Below, in pieces: positions 54,038 to 62,075 of a stretch of DNA of 62,075 nucleotides; position 1 is the first letter of the stretch, and each line of letters begins with the position of its first letter. Position numbers and translations under genes: made by a program. The notes under the pieces were generated by a model, which saw only the letters and a program-made list of their open reading frames with translations, was not told the DNA's origin and searched no databases. This DNA is from Gammaproteobacteria bacterium (GTDB lineage: Bacteria > Pseudomonadota > Gammaproteobacteria > Arenicellales > Poriferihabitantaceae), in the NCBI GenBank assembly GCA_026709505.1, contig JAPOSW010000057.1, positions 1 to 62,075 of the forward strand, in the 5' to 3' direction.

Positions 54038-54829
54038 GTGAATGGGCTGCAAGACAGTGCTTTGTCAAAGCTGCAAAGAACGGGTCGGTACGCACTGGAA
54101 CTGGAATCCGTCAGTCGCCATTTTGGCGCACTCGTTGCCATGGCGGATATCAACCTCACTGTGGAGTCCGGAGAACGGCGCGCCGTGCTCGGTTCCAATG
54201 GGGCTGGCAAAACTACCCTGTTCAATGCCATAACCGGTGATTTCCCCCCTACTGCAGGGCGTGTTCGTCTATTCGGAGAGGATGTCACGGACTTGCCCAG
54301 TCATGAACGGATTCGACGGGGACTTCGTCGAACCTACCAGATTTCCTTGCTGTTCCATGGCCTCAGGGTCATTGACAATGTCTATCTTGCCTGCCGGGGA
54401 ATCAGTCGAGGGCGATTCGCACTGAGACGCCCTGCAATCGAAGATTCGGCAATGGAGTCTGCGAGCAACCTGATATCGGTTGTCCATTTGACTGACGAGC
54501 GCGATCAGCTGGTGGCAAATCTCAGTCATGGCCAGCAGCGACAGCTGGAAATTGCCCTTGCCCTGGCTGGAGCCCCCCGGCTCATATTGTTTGATGAGCC
54601 GGCAGCCGGCCTCTCTCCCTCCGAGCGGTCCGAGCTGGTCGAAATCCTGCAGTCAATGCCTGAGCACATCGGCTACATCATTATTGAGCATGACATGGAC
54701 GTTGCACTGCAGGTCGCGCAAAGCGTCACCATGATGCACAACGGGAGAATATTCAAGGAAGGAAGCCCGGAAGAAATAGAAAACGATCCGGAAGTTCAAC
54801 AGCTCTACCTGGGTTCAGGACATGGCTAG
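54038..54829 (+). CDS. livG: ABC transporter ATP-binding protein LivG
   Basis: A 263-residue ATPase. Walker A GSNGAGKT near residue 53, Q-loop region RRTYQISLLFHGLRVIDNVY, signature NLSHGQQRQLEIALAL, Walker B LILFDEPAAGLSP, and His switch IIEHDMDVAL. It pairs with the LivF domain of the next gene, which it overlaps by eight bases. Confidence 0.93.
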   Translation: MNGLQDSALSKLQRTGRYALELESVSRHFGALVAMADINLTVESGERRAVLGSNGAGKTTLFNAITGDFPPTAGRVRLFGEDVTDLPSHERIRRGLRRTYQISLLFHGLRVIDNVYLACRGISRGRFALRRPAIEDSAMESASNLISVVHLTDERDQLVANLSHGQQRQLEIALALAGAPRLILFDEPAAGLSPSERSELVEILQSMPEHIGYIIIEHDMDVALQVAQSVTMMHNGRIFKEGSPEEIENDPEVQQLYLGSGHG

Positions 54830-57077
54830 AGGCAGGTCTGCCAGTCGAAGAACTGGATTGCAGATTCGTGGACTTCAAGTTTACTATGGTCATTCTCATG
54901 CCCTGCAAGGCGTTGATCTTGAACTCGACGGAGGGGTTCATGCGGTGGTGGGCCGTAACGGCATGGGCAAGACTACCTTGTGTAATGCGATCATGGGGCT
55001 GCTTCCTATTCGCAGCGGCTCCATCCGGTTCAATGGCCAGGAATTGTCGGGGTTGCCATCCTATAAAATTGCCGGAAATGGAATCGGTTATACACCACAG
55101 GGCAGAAGGCTGTGGCCATCGCTTACGGTGGACGAGCACCTGCGCCTCATGGACAGTGGGGGGGCATGGTCGGTATCCCGGATTTACAGTACATTTCCGC
55201 GTCTGGCAGAAAGATGGCAAAATGGCGCTGCTCAGCTTTCCGGTGGTGAACAGCAAATGCTGGCTATTTCTCGTGCCTTGTTGCAGGACCCGGAACTGCT
55301 GGTTCTCGATGAGCCCACTGAAGGGCTGGCTCCGGTAATTGTCGAACAGATGCGGCGGCTGTTGCTGGAATTGGCGGAAGACCCTCAGATATCCATTCTT
55401 CTGATCGAACAGAATATTTCTCTGGCTACTGCTGTTAGCCGCGACATTGCCATCATGGTGAATGGTCGAATCGGACGTATCATGCCTTCGGCCGAATTGG
55501 CCAATGACCGGACTTTGCAGGAACGATTACTTGGCGTTGGCCGCCATTCGCATGAAGACATTGCCATCGATCTTGCATCTGAAGCAGATAGCGAAGAGAC
55601 ACTTCCTGAGCATGCTGGAAAACAAGGTTCCGGGTATCCGGCTATCATCGATTCTGATACAACAGTTGCTGAGAAGCAAAGAGGGTACACAGCGCCTGCA
55701 AAATGGACAAGACAGGCATGGGACGAACAAACAAGGCACATTGACTCATCCAATTCGGATCAACCCTATCGGCCATTTGACAACCGCCCCAAGCCCTTGC
55801 ATGTTGAATCTGATTCAGCTGGCCTGACGAATGCAAGTGAGACCATCTATGTCGTGGGTACCTTTGATACCAAGGGTAAGGAGCTCGACTACATCGGTGA
55901 ATGCATCAGGAACAGGGGCATCAAGGTGATCACTGTAGACCTCTCAACCAGCGGAAAAACGTCAAGGGCCGATGTTCCTCCACATATAGTAGCAGGTTAT
56001 TATCCCGGAACATCTTCAGCGGTTTTCAGCAAGGACAGGGGGGATTCTGTCAAGGCTCTGTCTGAAGCTTTTGCAAACTGGATAGAGCATCAGGGAGATA
56101 TCGCCGGAATCATTTCGGCGGGAGGTTCAGGAGGCACAGCCCTGGTCACTCCAGCGATGCGGAAGCTGGCGGTGGGCATTCCCAAGGTCATGATCTCGAC
56201 AGTGGCATCCGGCGATGTCTCACAGTATGTGGGACCCTCTGACATATGCATGATGTACTCGGTGACTGATATACAGGGACTGAATGTCATTTCAAGAAAA
56301 GTCCTTGCCAATGGAGCAAATGCCCTGGCCGGCATGGTTCAACAAGTGCAGCCAGCCAGCAAACGGTCAGGGTATCAAAATAACGAAGACCCGGGAAAGC
56401 CCGGTCTTGGAATCACCATGTTCGGCGTTACCACAGTTGCCGTACAACAAATCATCCGGCGTATTGAAGACAAATATGATTGTCTGGTTTTCCATGCAAC
56501 CGGAACGGGCGGGCGGTCAATGGAAAAGCTGGTTGACAGTCACATGCTGGCAGGAGCCATTGATCTGACAACGACCGAAGTTTGCGACATGATCGTAGGC
56601 GGAGTGATGGCAGCCGATGAAGACAGGTTTGATTCATTCATACGTACCGGGGCTCCCTGGGTTGGCTCTGTCGGAGCGGCCGACATGGTCAACTTCGGAG
56701 CACGCAGCAGCATACCCGAGAAATTCCAGGACCGGCAATTCGTCGAACACAATCCCCAGGTCACGCTGATGCGCACAACGGCAAAGGAAAACATTCAAGT
56801 TGGTGGCTGGATAGCTCACAAGGTCAACCAGATGCATGGTCCGGTCAGGCTCTTGCTGCCTGAGGGTGGCGTATCGGCGCTTGATGCGCCCGGCGAGGCC
56901 TTCCATGCCCCCGGGGCAAATCAGGCATTATTTGACGCAATCGCTTCCAACGTGACAGAAACCCCTAAGCGAAAAGTGATAAGGTTGCCGTTTCATATCA
57001 ACGATCCGGCGTTTGCTTCGGCTGCTGTAGATTATTTTGAAGAGATCAACCATTCCGGGATAGTGAAAAATGCCTGA
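54822..57077 (+). CDS. LivF ATPase fused to Tm-1-like (UPF0261) domain
   Basis: One 751-residue frame. Residues 1-245 are a complete LivF: Walker A GRNGMGKT near 43, signature [15 protein letters not shown] near 138, Walker [14 protein letters not shown] near 160. Residues about 246-338 are a polar linker without clear domain. From about 340 ([20 protein letters not shown]) to the end is a full UPF0261/Tm-1-like ATP-binding domain, with [35 protein letters not shown] and [18 protein letters not shown]. In plants the Tm-1 virus-resistance protein joins UPF0261 to a TIM barrel, which here is the next gene, overlapping by eight bases. Normally LivF and UPF0261 proteins are separate. Confidence 0.9.
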   Translation: MARGRSASRRTGLQIRGLQVYYGHSHALQGVDLELDGGVHAVVGRNGMGKTTLCNAIMGLLPIRSGSIRFNGQELSGLPSYKIAGNGIGYTPQGRRLWPSLTVDEHLRLMDSGGAWSVSRIYSTFPRLAERWQNGAAQLSGGEQQMLAISRALLQDPELLVLDEPTEGLAPVIVEQMRRLLLELAEDPQISILLIEQNISLATAVSRDIAIMVNGRIGRIMPSAELANDRTLQERLLGVGRHSHEDIAIDLASEADSEETLPEHAGKQGSGYPAIIDSDTTVAEKQRGYTAPAKWTRQAWDEQTRHIDSSNSDQPYRPFDNRPKPLHVESDSAGLTNASETIYVVGTFDTKGKELDYIGECIRNRGIKVITVDLSTSGKTSRADVPPHIVAGYYPGTSSAVFSKDRGDSVKALSEAFANWIEHQGDIAGIISAGGSGGTALVTPAMRKLAVGIPKVMISTVASGDVSQYVGPSDICMMYSVTDIQGLNVISRKVLANGANALAGMVQQVQPASKRSGYQNNEDPGKPGLGITMFGVTTVAVQQIIRRIEDKYDCLVFHATGTGGRSMEKLVDSHMLAGAIDLTTTEVCDMIVGGVMAADEDRFDSFIRTGAPWVGSVGAADMVNFGARSSIPEKFQDRQFVEHNPQVTLMRTTAKENIQVGGWIAHKVNQMHGPVRLLLPEGGVSALDAPGEAFHAPGANQALFDAIASNVTETPKRKVIRLPFHINDPAFASAAVDYFEEINHSGIVKNA

Positions 57078-57903
57078 ATCAATTCGTGCACGAATCATGA
57101 AGAATTTTCGCGCCATGGTGGCGCAGGGGAAGCCGATCATTGGCGGTGGTGCGGGGACCGGATTGTCCGCAAAATGCGAAGAGGCCGGCGGTATTGACCT
57201 TATCGTGATCTACAATTCGGGGCGCTATCGCATGGCTGGCCGGGGTTCCCTGTCCGGGCTTCTGGCCTATGGCAATGCCAACCAGATAGTCATGGAAATG
57301 GCCAATGAGGTACTGCCGATTGTGCGCAGTGTTCCGGTGCTTGCAGGCGTTAATGGAACTGATCCATTCTGTATATTTGATCATTTTCTTGATCAAGTGC
57401 AGTCGGTCGGTTTTTCCGGAGTACAGAATTTCCCCACGGTCGGCCTGTTTGACGGCAACTTTCGTGCCAATCTCGAAGAGACCGGCATGTCCTATGCTCA
57501 GGAAGTTGAAATGATTGCCCTGGCCAATCGCAAGGGATTGCTGACCACCCCCTATGTGTTCAGTGAGGAAGATGCCCATGCGATGACCGAAGCAGGTGCG
57601 GATATCATCGTCTGCCATCTTGGCTTGACTACGGGAGGATCAATCGGTGCAGAAACCTCATTGCAGCTTGAGCAATGCCCCGAAATTGTAGATTCCTGGG
57701 CAAGTGCGGCATTGGCAGTCAACCCGGAAGTGCTCGTTCTGGTACATGGCGGGCCTGTAGCAATGCCCTCTGATGCGCAATACATATTGTCTAATGCCAC
57801 TCACTGTCACGGGTTTTACGGAGCATCTTCCATGGAGAGACTGCCAACGGAAACCGCACTGATAGCACAAACCAAAGCCTTTAAGTCGATTCAAAGAGAG
57901 TAA
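57070..57903 (+). CDS. Tm-1-like TIM-barrel (phosphoenolpyruvate hydrolase family) protein
   Basis: A 277-residue TIM-barrel protein. It has [54 protein letters not shown] and [20 protein letters not shown], the pattern of the family that forms the C-terminal half of plant Tm-1. The catalytic activity of bacterial members is not established beyond the database name. It overlaps the fusion gene by eight bases and precedes flotillin by five, so it is in the same operon. Confidence 0.88.
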   Translation: MPESIRARIMKNFRAMVAQGKPIIGGGAGTGLSAKCEEAGGIDLIVIYNSGRYRMAGRGSLSGLLAYGNANQIVMEMANEVLPIVRSVPVLAGVNGTDPFCIFDHFLDQVQSVGFSGVQNFPTVGLFDGNFRANLEETGMSYAQEVEMIALANRKGLLTTPYVFSEEDAHAMTEAGADIIVCHLGLTTGGSIGAETSLQLEQCPEIVDSWASAALAVNPEVLVLVHGGPVAMPSDAQYILSNATHCHGFYGASSMERLPTETALIAQTKAFKSIQRE

Positions 57904-57908
57904 CGGTC

Positions 57909-59840
57909 ATGTCTGGAGAAATAATGGGTTCACTGATCATGTGGTTGATCGCTGTCGTTGTTGTCATCGTGGTGACGGTCTATCTTCTCAATTGGCTGTA
58001 CTACCGTTCCAGCCGGGGGATGGCATTCGTTCGGACAGGATTGGGCGGAGAAAAGGTGGTCATCAATGGAGGGGCACTTGTTCTGCCGATTATCCATGAA
58101 ATTACCGAGGTCAACCTCAATGTGGTTCGCATACCGGTTGTCGCGGTCGAGAATGCCGCTCTCATATCACGAGACAGGATGCGTGTTGATATCAAGGCTG
58201 AGTTCTTTGTCCGGGTAGTTCAGCAGCCGGAATCCGTATCGAATGCCGCTTCCACTTTAGGACGTCGCACAACCGAACCTGAACAGCTTGTTGAGCTTTT
58301 GTCAGGAAAATTTATCGGTTCACTGCGAGCCGTCGCTTCGCAGATGACACTGGATGAAATGCATGAAAATCGTGAAGGAATTCAAGCCCGGCTGGAAGAT
58401 CGTGCCATTGCCTTGCTTGCTCAGAATGGCCTTGAACTTGAATCGGTTGCCATCACGGAACTCAATCAAACGGATTTGGAGTTTTTCAACCCTTCCAATC
58501 GATTCGATGCCGAAGGCATGACCGAGCTAATCGAAACGATCGAGGCTAGACGAAAGCTCCGCAATGATATAGAGCAGTCTTCCATGGTTGCCATTCGGGA
58601 GAGAAATCTCGCGGCCGAAAAGGAGGCGCTCAGGCTTGAACAGGAAAGCGAGAATTCACGGCTCGAAAAGGAACGCCAGATTGAAGCGATTCGGGCGGAG
58701 CAAAAAGCCGATATCCAGAAATCGAGGGTTTCAATGGAGGCCGATGCAGAGCGAACCAGAATTGAAACCGAGCACCTTACCCGGGAAATGGAGATTGATC
58801 GTCAAAGCACTCTGGAGGCAACAGAGATTGCCGCCCAGGAAGAAGTAGAGAAGGTGCGCATCGCAAGGGAAAAATCAACCCGTACGGAACAGATCAAACA
58901 GCGCCAGTCGGTAGAGCAGGAGGAAATCCGCGCCAATGAGCAGCTTGAACTGGCAAGGATGGAGCAGGAGAAGAACCTGCAAACTGCTCGAGTCGAGCGC
59001 GACAAGGTTGTTCGATCACAGGAAATTTCTCAGGACAAGAGTGTTCAGGAAGATGAGATTTCTGCTCATGAAAAGCTGGAAATGGCACGAATTGCCTCAG
59101 AGCGCGACATTCACGAAGCCCGTATTGAAAAGGAGAGGGAGCTCAGGCGGCTTGAGCTGGAGCGGGAAACGGTACTGGAACTTGCTGACATTGAACGGCA
59201 GATCAGCATTCTGAACAAGCAGGCTGAACAACAGTCTGCGAAGATCAAGAACGAGACCGCCAGGGCAAAGGCGATTGAGGCTGAGGAGCAGGTCAACACC
59301 TCCAGAGAGCAGGAAATTGCCGAACGCACGGCATCCGTTGACAAGCTCATTGCTTCAAAAGATGCTGAAGTGAAAAAAATCGAAGCGGATGCAGAGCAGT
59401 TCGCAGAGGCAGTCAAAACCGAAGCTCAGCGACTTCGTTATGAAGCGGAAAACATGCTTTCCGATAATGCACGTGCAGGGATGCTGCGAGACAAGCTTAT
59501 CGAGCGGCTTGAAGGAATTATTCGCGAAAGTGCGAAGCCCATGGAGCAGATCGAAGGGATCAAGATCCTTCATGTAGACGGTGTAGCCAATACCGGCAGT
59601 ACTGGCAAGTCATCGCCCACGGATGAAGTCATCGACAGTATTCTTCGCTATCGGGCGCAGGCGCCCCTGATTGATGAAATGATGAAGGAGGTTGGCATAC
59701 CGGACCCGAATGTTGGCAAGGGCATGGGGGAGATATTCCGTGCTGCAAAAGATGCCAAGGAGCTGATTCATCCAGCCAGTACAGACACCCCTCCGGCCAG
59801 CAAAGAAGGCAAGGACCCAGAAAAGGAACCGCAGGATTGA
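57909..59840 (+). CDS. Flotillin-like membrane scaffold protein
   Basis: A 643-residue protein. An N-terminal membrane segment (about 8-28) is followed by an SPFH/band 7 domain (to about 200: GGALVLPIIHEITEVNLNVV, RVDIKAEFFVRV). A very long charged coiled coil with repeated Glu, Arg and Ala heptads runs from about 210 to 520. The tail carries ILHVDGVANTGS and YRAQAPLIDEMMKEVG, as in bacterial YqiK-like flotillins, then a polar end. Flotillins organise membrane microdomains and complexes. It sits in the middle of the Liv/Tm-1 cluster, four bases before the SRPBCC gene. Confidence 0.9.
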   Translation: MSGEIMGSLIMWLIAVVVVIVVTVYLLNWLYYRSSRGMAFVRTGLGGEKVVINGGALVLPIIHEITEVNLNVVRIPVVAVENAALISRDRMRVDIKAEFFVRVVQQPESVSNAASTLGRRTTEPEQLVELLSGKFIGSLRAVASQMTLDEMHENREGIQARLEDRAIALLAQNGLELESVAITELNQTDLEFFNPSNRFDAEGMTELIETIEARRKLRNDIEQSSMVAIRERNLAAEKEALRLEQESENSRLEKERQIEAIRAEQKADIQKSRVSMEADAERTRIETEHLTREMEIDRQSTLEATEIAAQEEVEKVRIAREKSTRTEQIKQRQSVEQEEIRANEQLELARMEQEKNLQTARVERDKVVRSQEISQDKSVQEDEISAHEKLEMARIASERDIHEARIEKERELRRLELERETVLELADIERQISILNKQAEQQSAKIKNETARAKAIEAEEQVNTSREQEIAERTASVDKLIASKDAEVKKIEADAEQFAEAVKTEAQRLRYEAENMLSDNARAGMLRDKLIERLEGIIRESAKPMEQIEGIKILHVDGVANTGSTGKSSPTDEVIDSILRYRAQAPLIDEMMKEVGIPDPNVGKGMGEIFRAAKDAKELIHPASTDTPPASKEGKDPEKEPQD

Positions 59841-59843
59841 ATT

Positions 59844-60281
59844 ATGCCCACTGTCTATGCTTCGACCCTGATACCCGCATCGGTTGAGCGTGTCTGGACA
59901 ACGGTCAGGGATTTTAATGCTCTTCCCTCCTGGCACCCCTTGATCGCGCAAAGCCGAATTGAGGGCTACAGGCCTGCCGATCAAGTGGGCTGTATTCGCG
60001 CTTTCCGTCTCAAGGATGGAGGCTTCATACGCGAACAGTTGCTGTCGATATCGGATCTGAAGCATTCCCTCACTTATTCCATTCTGGAAAGTCCCATGTC
60101 GGTCAGGGACTATCTCGCTACAATCCGGCTTATGCCGGTCACCGATACAAATTCCACAGTTGTCGAATGGGGTGCTGAATTTTCCTGTCCTGTTGATCAG
60201 GCAGCAACGTTGGTAGAACTTGTCGAGCAGGGAGTATTCCAAGGGGGACTGACTGCACTCAAACAAAGGTTCGGAGGCTAG
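59844..60281 (+). CDS. SRPBCC-superfamily protein
   Basis: A 145-residue START/Bet v1-like protein. IPASVERVWTTVRDFNALPS starts the fold, and RAFRLKDGGFIREQLLSISD is the central region, with a C-terminal helix. Such proteins enclose hydrophobic ligands or aromatic intermediates. It is one base before the next gene, whose N-terminal domain is its close paralogue (WRLLRDFNGHHAWHP, ERLLSLSDEDHSFTYEI). Confidence 0.88.
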   Translation: MPTVYASTLIPASVERVWTTVRDFNALPSWHPLIAQSRIEGYRPADQVGCIRAFRLKDGGFIREQLLSISDLKHSLTYSILESPMSVRDYLATIRLMPVTDTNSTVVEWGAEFSCPVDQAATLVELVEQGVFQGGLTALKQRFGG

Positions 60282-60282
60282 C

Positions 60283-61764
60283 GTGGTCAAGTTGTTCAGA
60301 AGTACGGTTATTGATGCCCCCCTTGCTGACGTCTGGAGACTCCTTCGCGATTTCAATGGTCATCATGCGTGGCATCCGGCAATATCGCACAGTCACATCG
60401 AAGATGGGAAAAGTGCGGATCAGATTGGTGCCATACGCTGCTTTACTCTAAGTGATGGCGGTACTGTGCGCGAGCGACTGTTGTCACTATCTGACGAGGA
60501 TCATTCGTTTACCTATGAGATCGTTGACTGTGATTTGCCTATATCAAGCTACCGAGCCAGACTGGAACTAAAACCCGTTACTGACAGCCATCAAACCTAC
60601 TGGATGTGGAGTTCAAGCTTTGAGACGCCACCGGAGCAGGAAACGGAGGTGATGGAAACAGTCAGCAGGAAAATATACGAGGCTGGATTTCAAAGCATCC
60701 GTGACATGCTCAGTAATGATATATCATCAGTGGAACATGGAACTACCGGGCAGACTGTCAATGAAAATGTCCTCGAGGCCAAGGCTATGGTCGCTAGTCA
60801 TTTTGGCGGTCCTGAAGTCTTTCATGAGAGGGCAATGGAAATATCTCCTCCGAGCCCCGGCCAAGTCCGGATCCGGCAGCACGCCATTGGGGTCAACTAT
60901 GTCGATATCTATTGTCGTAATGGCAGTTTTGATCTTGTTGATGTACCGGCTGTGCTCGGCTTCGAAGCGGCTGGCGAAGTCGATATGGTTGGCGACGGAG
61001 TAACCGGGTTCCATACGGGGCAACGGGTTGCATATGCTTGCCCTCCATCGGGTGCATACGCTTCGATTCGCAACATGAATGCGTCTTTGGTGGTTCCTCT
61101 TCCTGAACATGTAAGCCTTGAGTTAGCTGCGGGGGCGTTTTTGAAGGGGATGACTGCGGAAATTCTGCTGCATCGAGTTCATCGGCTGCAACCTGGCGAG
61201 AGCGCCCTGATTTATGCCGCTGCCGGTGGTGTCGGTCATCTGCTGTGCCAATGGGCCAAGCATATTGGTGCAACTGTTATAGGCTGCACATCCAGAAGGG
61301 AGAAAATCGGGGCTGCCAAGCAAGCAGGGTGCCATCATGTGATTGTGCCGGGGGCAACAAGCCTTGTCTCGCAAATTAACGAAATTACCGATGGGCAGGG
61401 AGTGGACGTTATTTTTGACGGAGTTGGCAAAGACTCTTTTCGCAACTCAGTAAATTCCTTGCGAAAAGGCGGTCATCTTGTTTGCTATGGAGAATCGTCG
61501 GGCCGCGTCAATAACTGGGGGTTGGAGCAGCCCATGCCAAAATCGATCACCATCTCTCGACCCTATTTTTATGACTATATTGACACCCCTGAAACCCTCA
61601 AAACTGTCAGCGGTAATCTTTTTGAGGCTATTGAAAAACGGATTATAAATATTCAGGTCAATCATAAATTCCCGCTTGCTGATGTAGCTAAAGCCCATCG
61701 TTTGCTTGAAGGCAGGCAGAGTACCGGCTCAATCGTTCTCCTGTCGGGTCAGGTCGCTGAATGA
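60283..61764 (+). CDS. SRPBCC domain fused to MDR quinone oxidoreductase-like enzyme
   Basis: A 493-residue GTG-start protein. Residues 1-145 are a second SRPBCC domain. From about 168 follows a zinc-independent medium-chain dehydrogenase/quinone oxidoreductase: IGVNYVDIYCRNGSF near 204, PAVLGFEAAGEVDMVGDGV, and the NADPH-binding ALIYAAAGGVGHLLCQWAKH near 310. VDVIFDGVGKDSF is also typical. A plausible role is reduction of a hydrophobic unsaturated substrate presented by the SRPBCC domain. It is the last gene of the cluster. Confidence 0.88.
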   Translation: MVKLFRSTVIDAPLADVWRLLRDFNGHHAWHPAISHSHIEDGKSADQIGAIRCFTLSDGGTVRERLLSLSDEDHSFTYEIVDCDLPISSYRARLELKPVTDSHQTYWMWSSSFETPPEQETEVMETVSRKIYEAGFQSIRDMLSNDISSVEHGTTGQTVNENVLEAKAMVASHFGGPEVFHERAMEISPPSPGQVRIRQHAIGVNYVDIYCRNGSFDLVDVPAVLGFEAAGEVDMVGDGVTGFHTGQRVAYACPPSGAYASIRNMNASLVVPLPEHVSLELAAGAFLKGMTAEILLHRVHRLQPGESALIYAAAGGVGHLLCQWAKHIGATVIGCTSRREKIGAAKQAGCHHVIVPGATSLVSQINEITDGQGVDVIFDGVGKDSFRNSVNSLRKGGHLVCYGESSGRVNNWGLEQPMPKSITISRPYFYDYIDTPETLKTVSGNLFEAIEKRIINIQVNHKFPLADVAKAHRLLEGRQSTGSIVLLSGQVAE

Positions 61765-61942
61765 ATCAGGGAAACTACAGTCTCTGCCTGGTTATCGGTG
61801 GCATCGTTGAATCGCTGGAAGATGTTGATTTATCCTGATTGCCGGTTTCATTCAGCAGGATGGTTCAATTGGGCAACTGTGTCTGACCAGTCATGCCAGG
61901 CCGTAATCCGCAACCGCCATGCCACTATGCTAACATAGGCGG

Positions 61943-62075
61943 ATGATGAGTACTGCAACCCGGATGGAACGCTGTCCACTGCCAATAGGGGTCCAGACAT
62001 TTTCCATTCTTCGTGAAGAAGGCTGCTACTATGTCGACAAGACTTCCCTGATTCGGGATATGATCAGACAGGGAA
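61943..62075 (+). CDS. AAA-ATPase_like / PD-(D/E)XK family protein, 3' end outside window
   Basis: Two adjacent ATGs (61943, 61946) open a frame running off the end. CPLPIGVQTFSILREEGCYY followed by VDKTSLIRDMI is the N-terminal signature of the AAA-ATPase_like (PF09820) family, whose members are often linked to a C-terminal nuclease domain (DUF1703). Only about 44 codons are visible. These genes occur in large paralogous sets in many genomes. Confidence 0.75.
   Translation, partial: MMSTATRMERCPLPIGVQTFSILREEGCYYVDKTSLIRDMIRQG

Noticed and set aside
59610..60356. 248-codon open frame antisense to flotillin and SRPBCC genes
   Set aside because: Opposite three well-supported genes, no family features.
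1..62075. CRISPR array
   Set aside because: The repeats seen are dispersed pairs or inverted ends; no regularly spaced direct repeats with unique spacers.

Overview
The window looks like about 62 kb of a gammaproteobacterial chromosome of moderate GC, probably an uncultured lineage. The strongest lineage clue is the order tpiA - secG - tRNA-Leu(GAG) on the minus strand (14948 down to 13702), the arrangement seen upstream of rimP-nusA-infB in Gammaproteobacteria; a full-length glnE agrees. Here the genes expected after the tRNA are absent and the space downstream holds mobile and toxin-antitoxin material. Many remnants (IS30, another transposase tail, two decayed NYN genes, two short inverted-repeat elements, several frameshifted genes) point to a genome with a heavy load of repeats and gene decay. 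Some single-base frameshifts could instead be assembly errors.

Layout. 1-2.7 kb: two P-loop ATPases of one family, the first cut by the window edge. 3.1-8.3 kb: complete heterotetrameric sarcosine oxidase operon soxBDAG, then a membrane-anchored retropepsin-like protease. 9.2-13.8 kb: the tRNA-Leu integration hot spot, with two tandem modules. Each has a toxin-antitoxin cargo (HigBA; an AbiE-like pair with a frameshifted nucleotidyltransferase), a conserved hairpin repeat, and a copy of the 3' end of the tRNA gene. 13.8-22.8 kb: housekeeping and metabolic genes (secG, tpiA, an EEP-family phosphoesterase, a TauD-like dioxygenase, an amidase, glnE, a polysaccharide deacetylase). 23.1-26.7 kb: two more ATPases. 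27.4-33.4 kb: a Yej-type peptide ABC transporter. 33.4-37.2 kb: a decayed NYN gene, an AlbA_2/HATPase regulator, a short element with terminal repeats and target duplication, and a TonB-dependent receptor broken by a fragment of the ATPase family. 37.4-42.5 kb: a Fur-box-associated ExbB-ExbD-ExbD-TonB operon, a membrane protein and a frameshifted hmuS. 42.5-44.1 kb: repeats, palindromes and a second decayed NYN gene. 44.2-50.4 kb: an ABC exporter with degenerate ATPase motifs, two glycosyltransferases, an HD phosphohydrolase and a cNMP-binding protein. 50.65-61.8 kb: a ten-gene co-directional cluster, livHM - binding protein - livG - livF fused to a Tm-1-like (UPF0261) domain - Tm-1-like TIM barrel - flotillin - SRPBCC - SRPBCC fused to an MDR oxidoreductase. 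The window ends inside an AAA-ATPase_like gene.

Functional reading. soxBDAG lets the cell use sarcosine (methylated glycine) as carbon, nitrogen and one-carbon source, and the Yej system imports peptides. The 50.65-61.8 kb cluster couples uptake of an unknown small molecule to both halves of the plant Tm-1 architecture, a flotillin scaffold and an oxidoreductase, and is the best candidate here for an undescribed system. The heme locus has an intact energising complex and Fur-type control, but its receptor and heme-handling gene are both broken.
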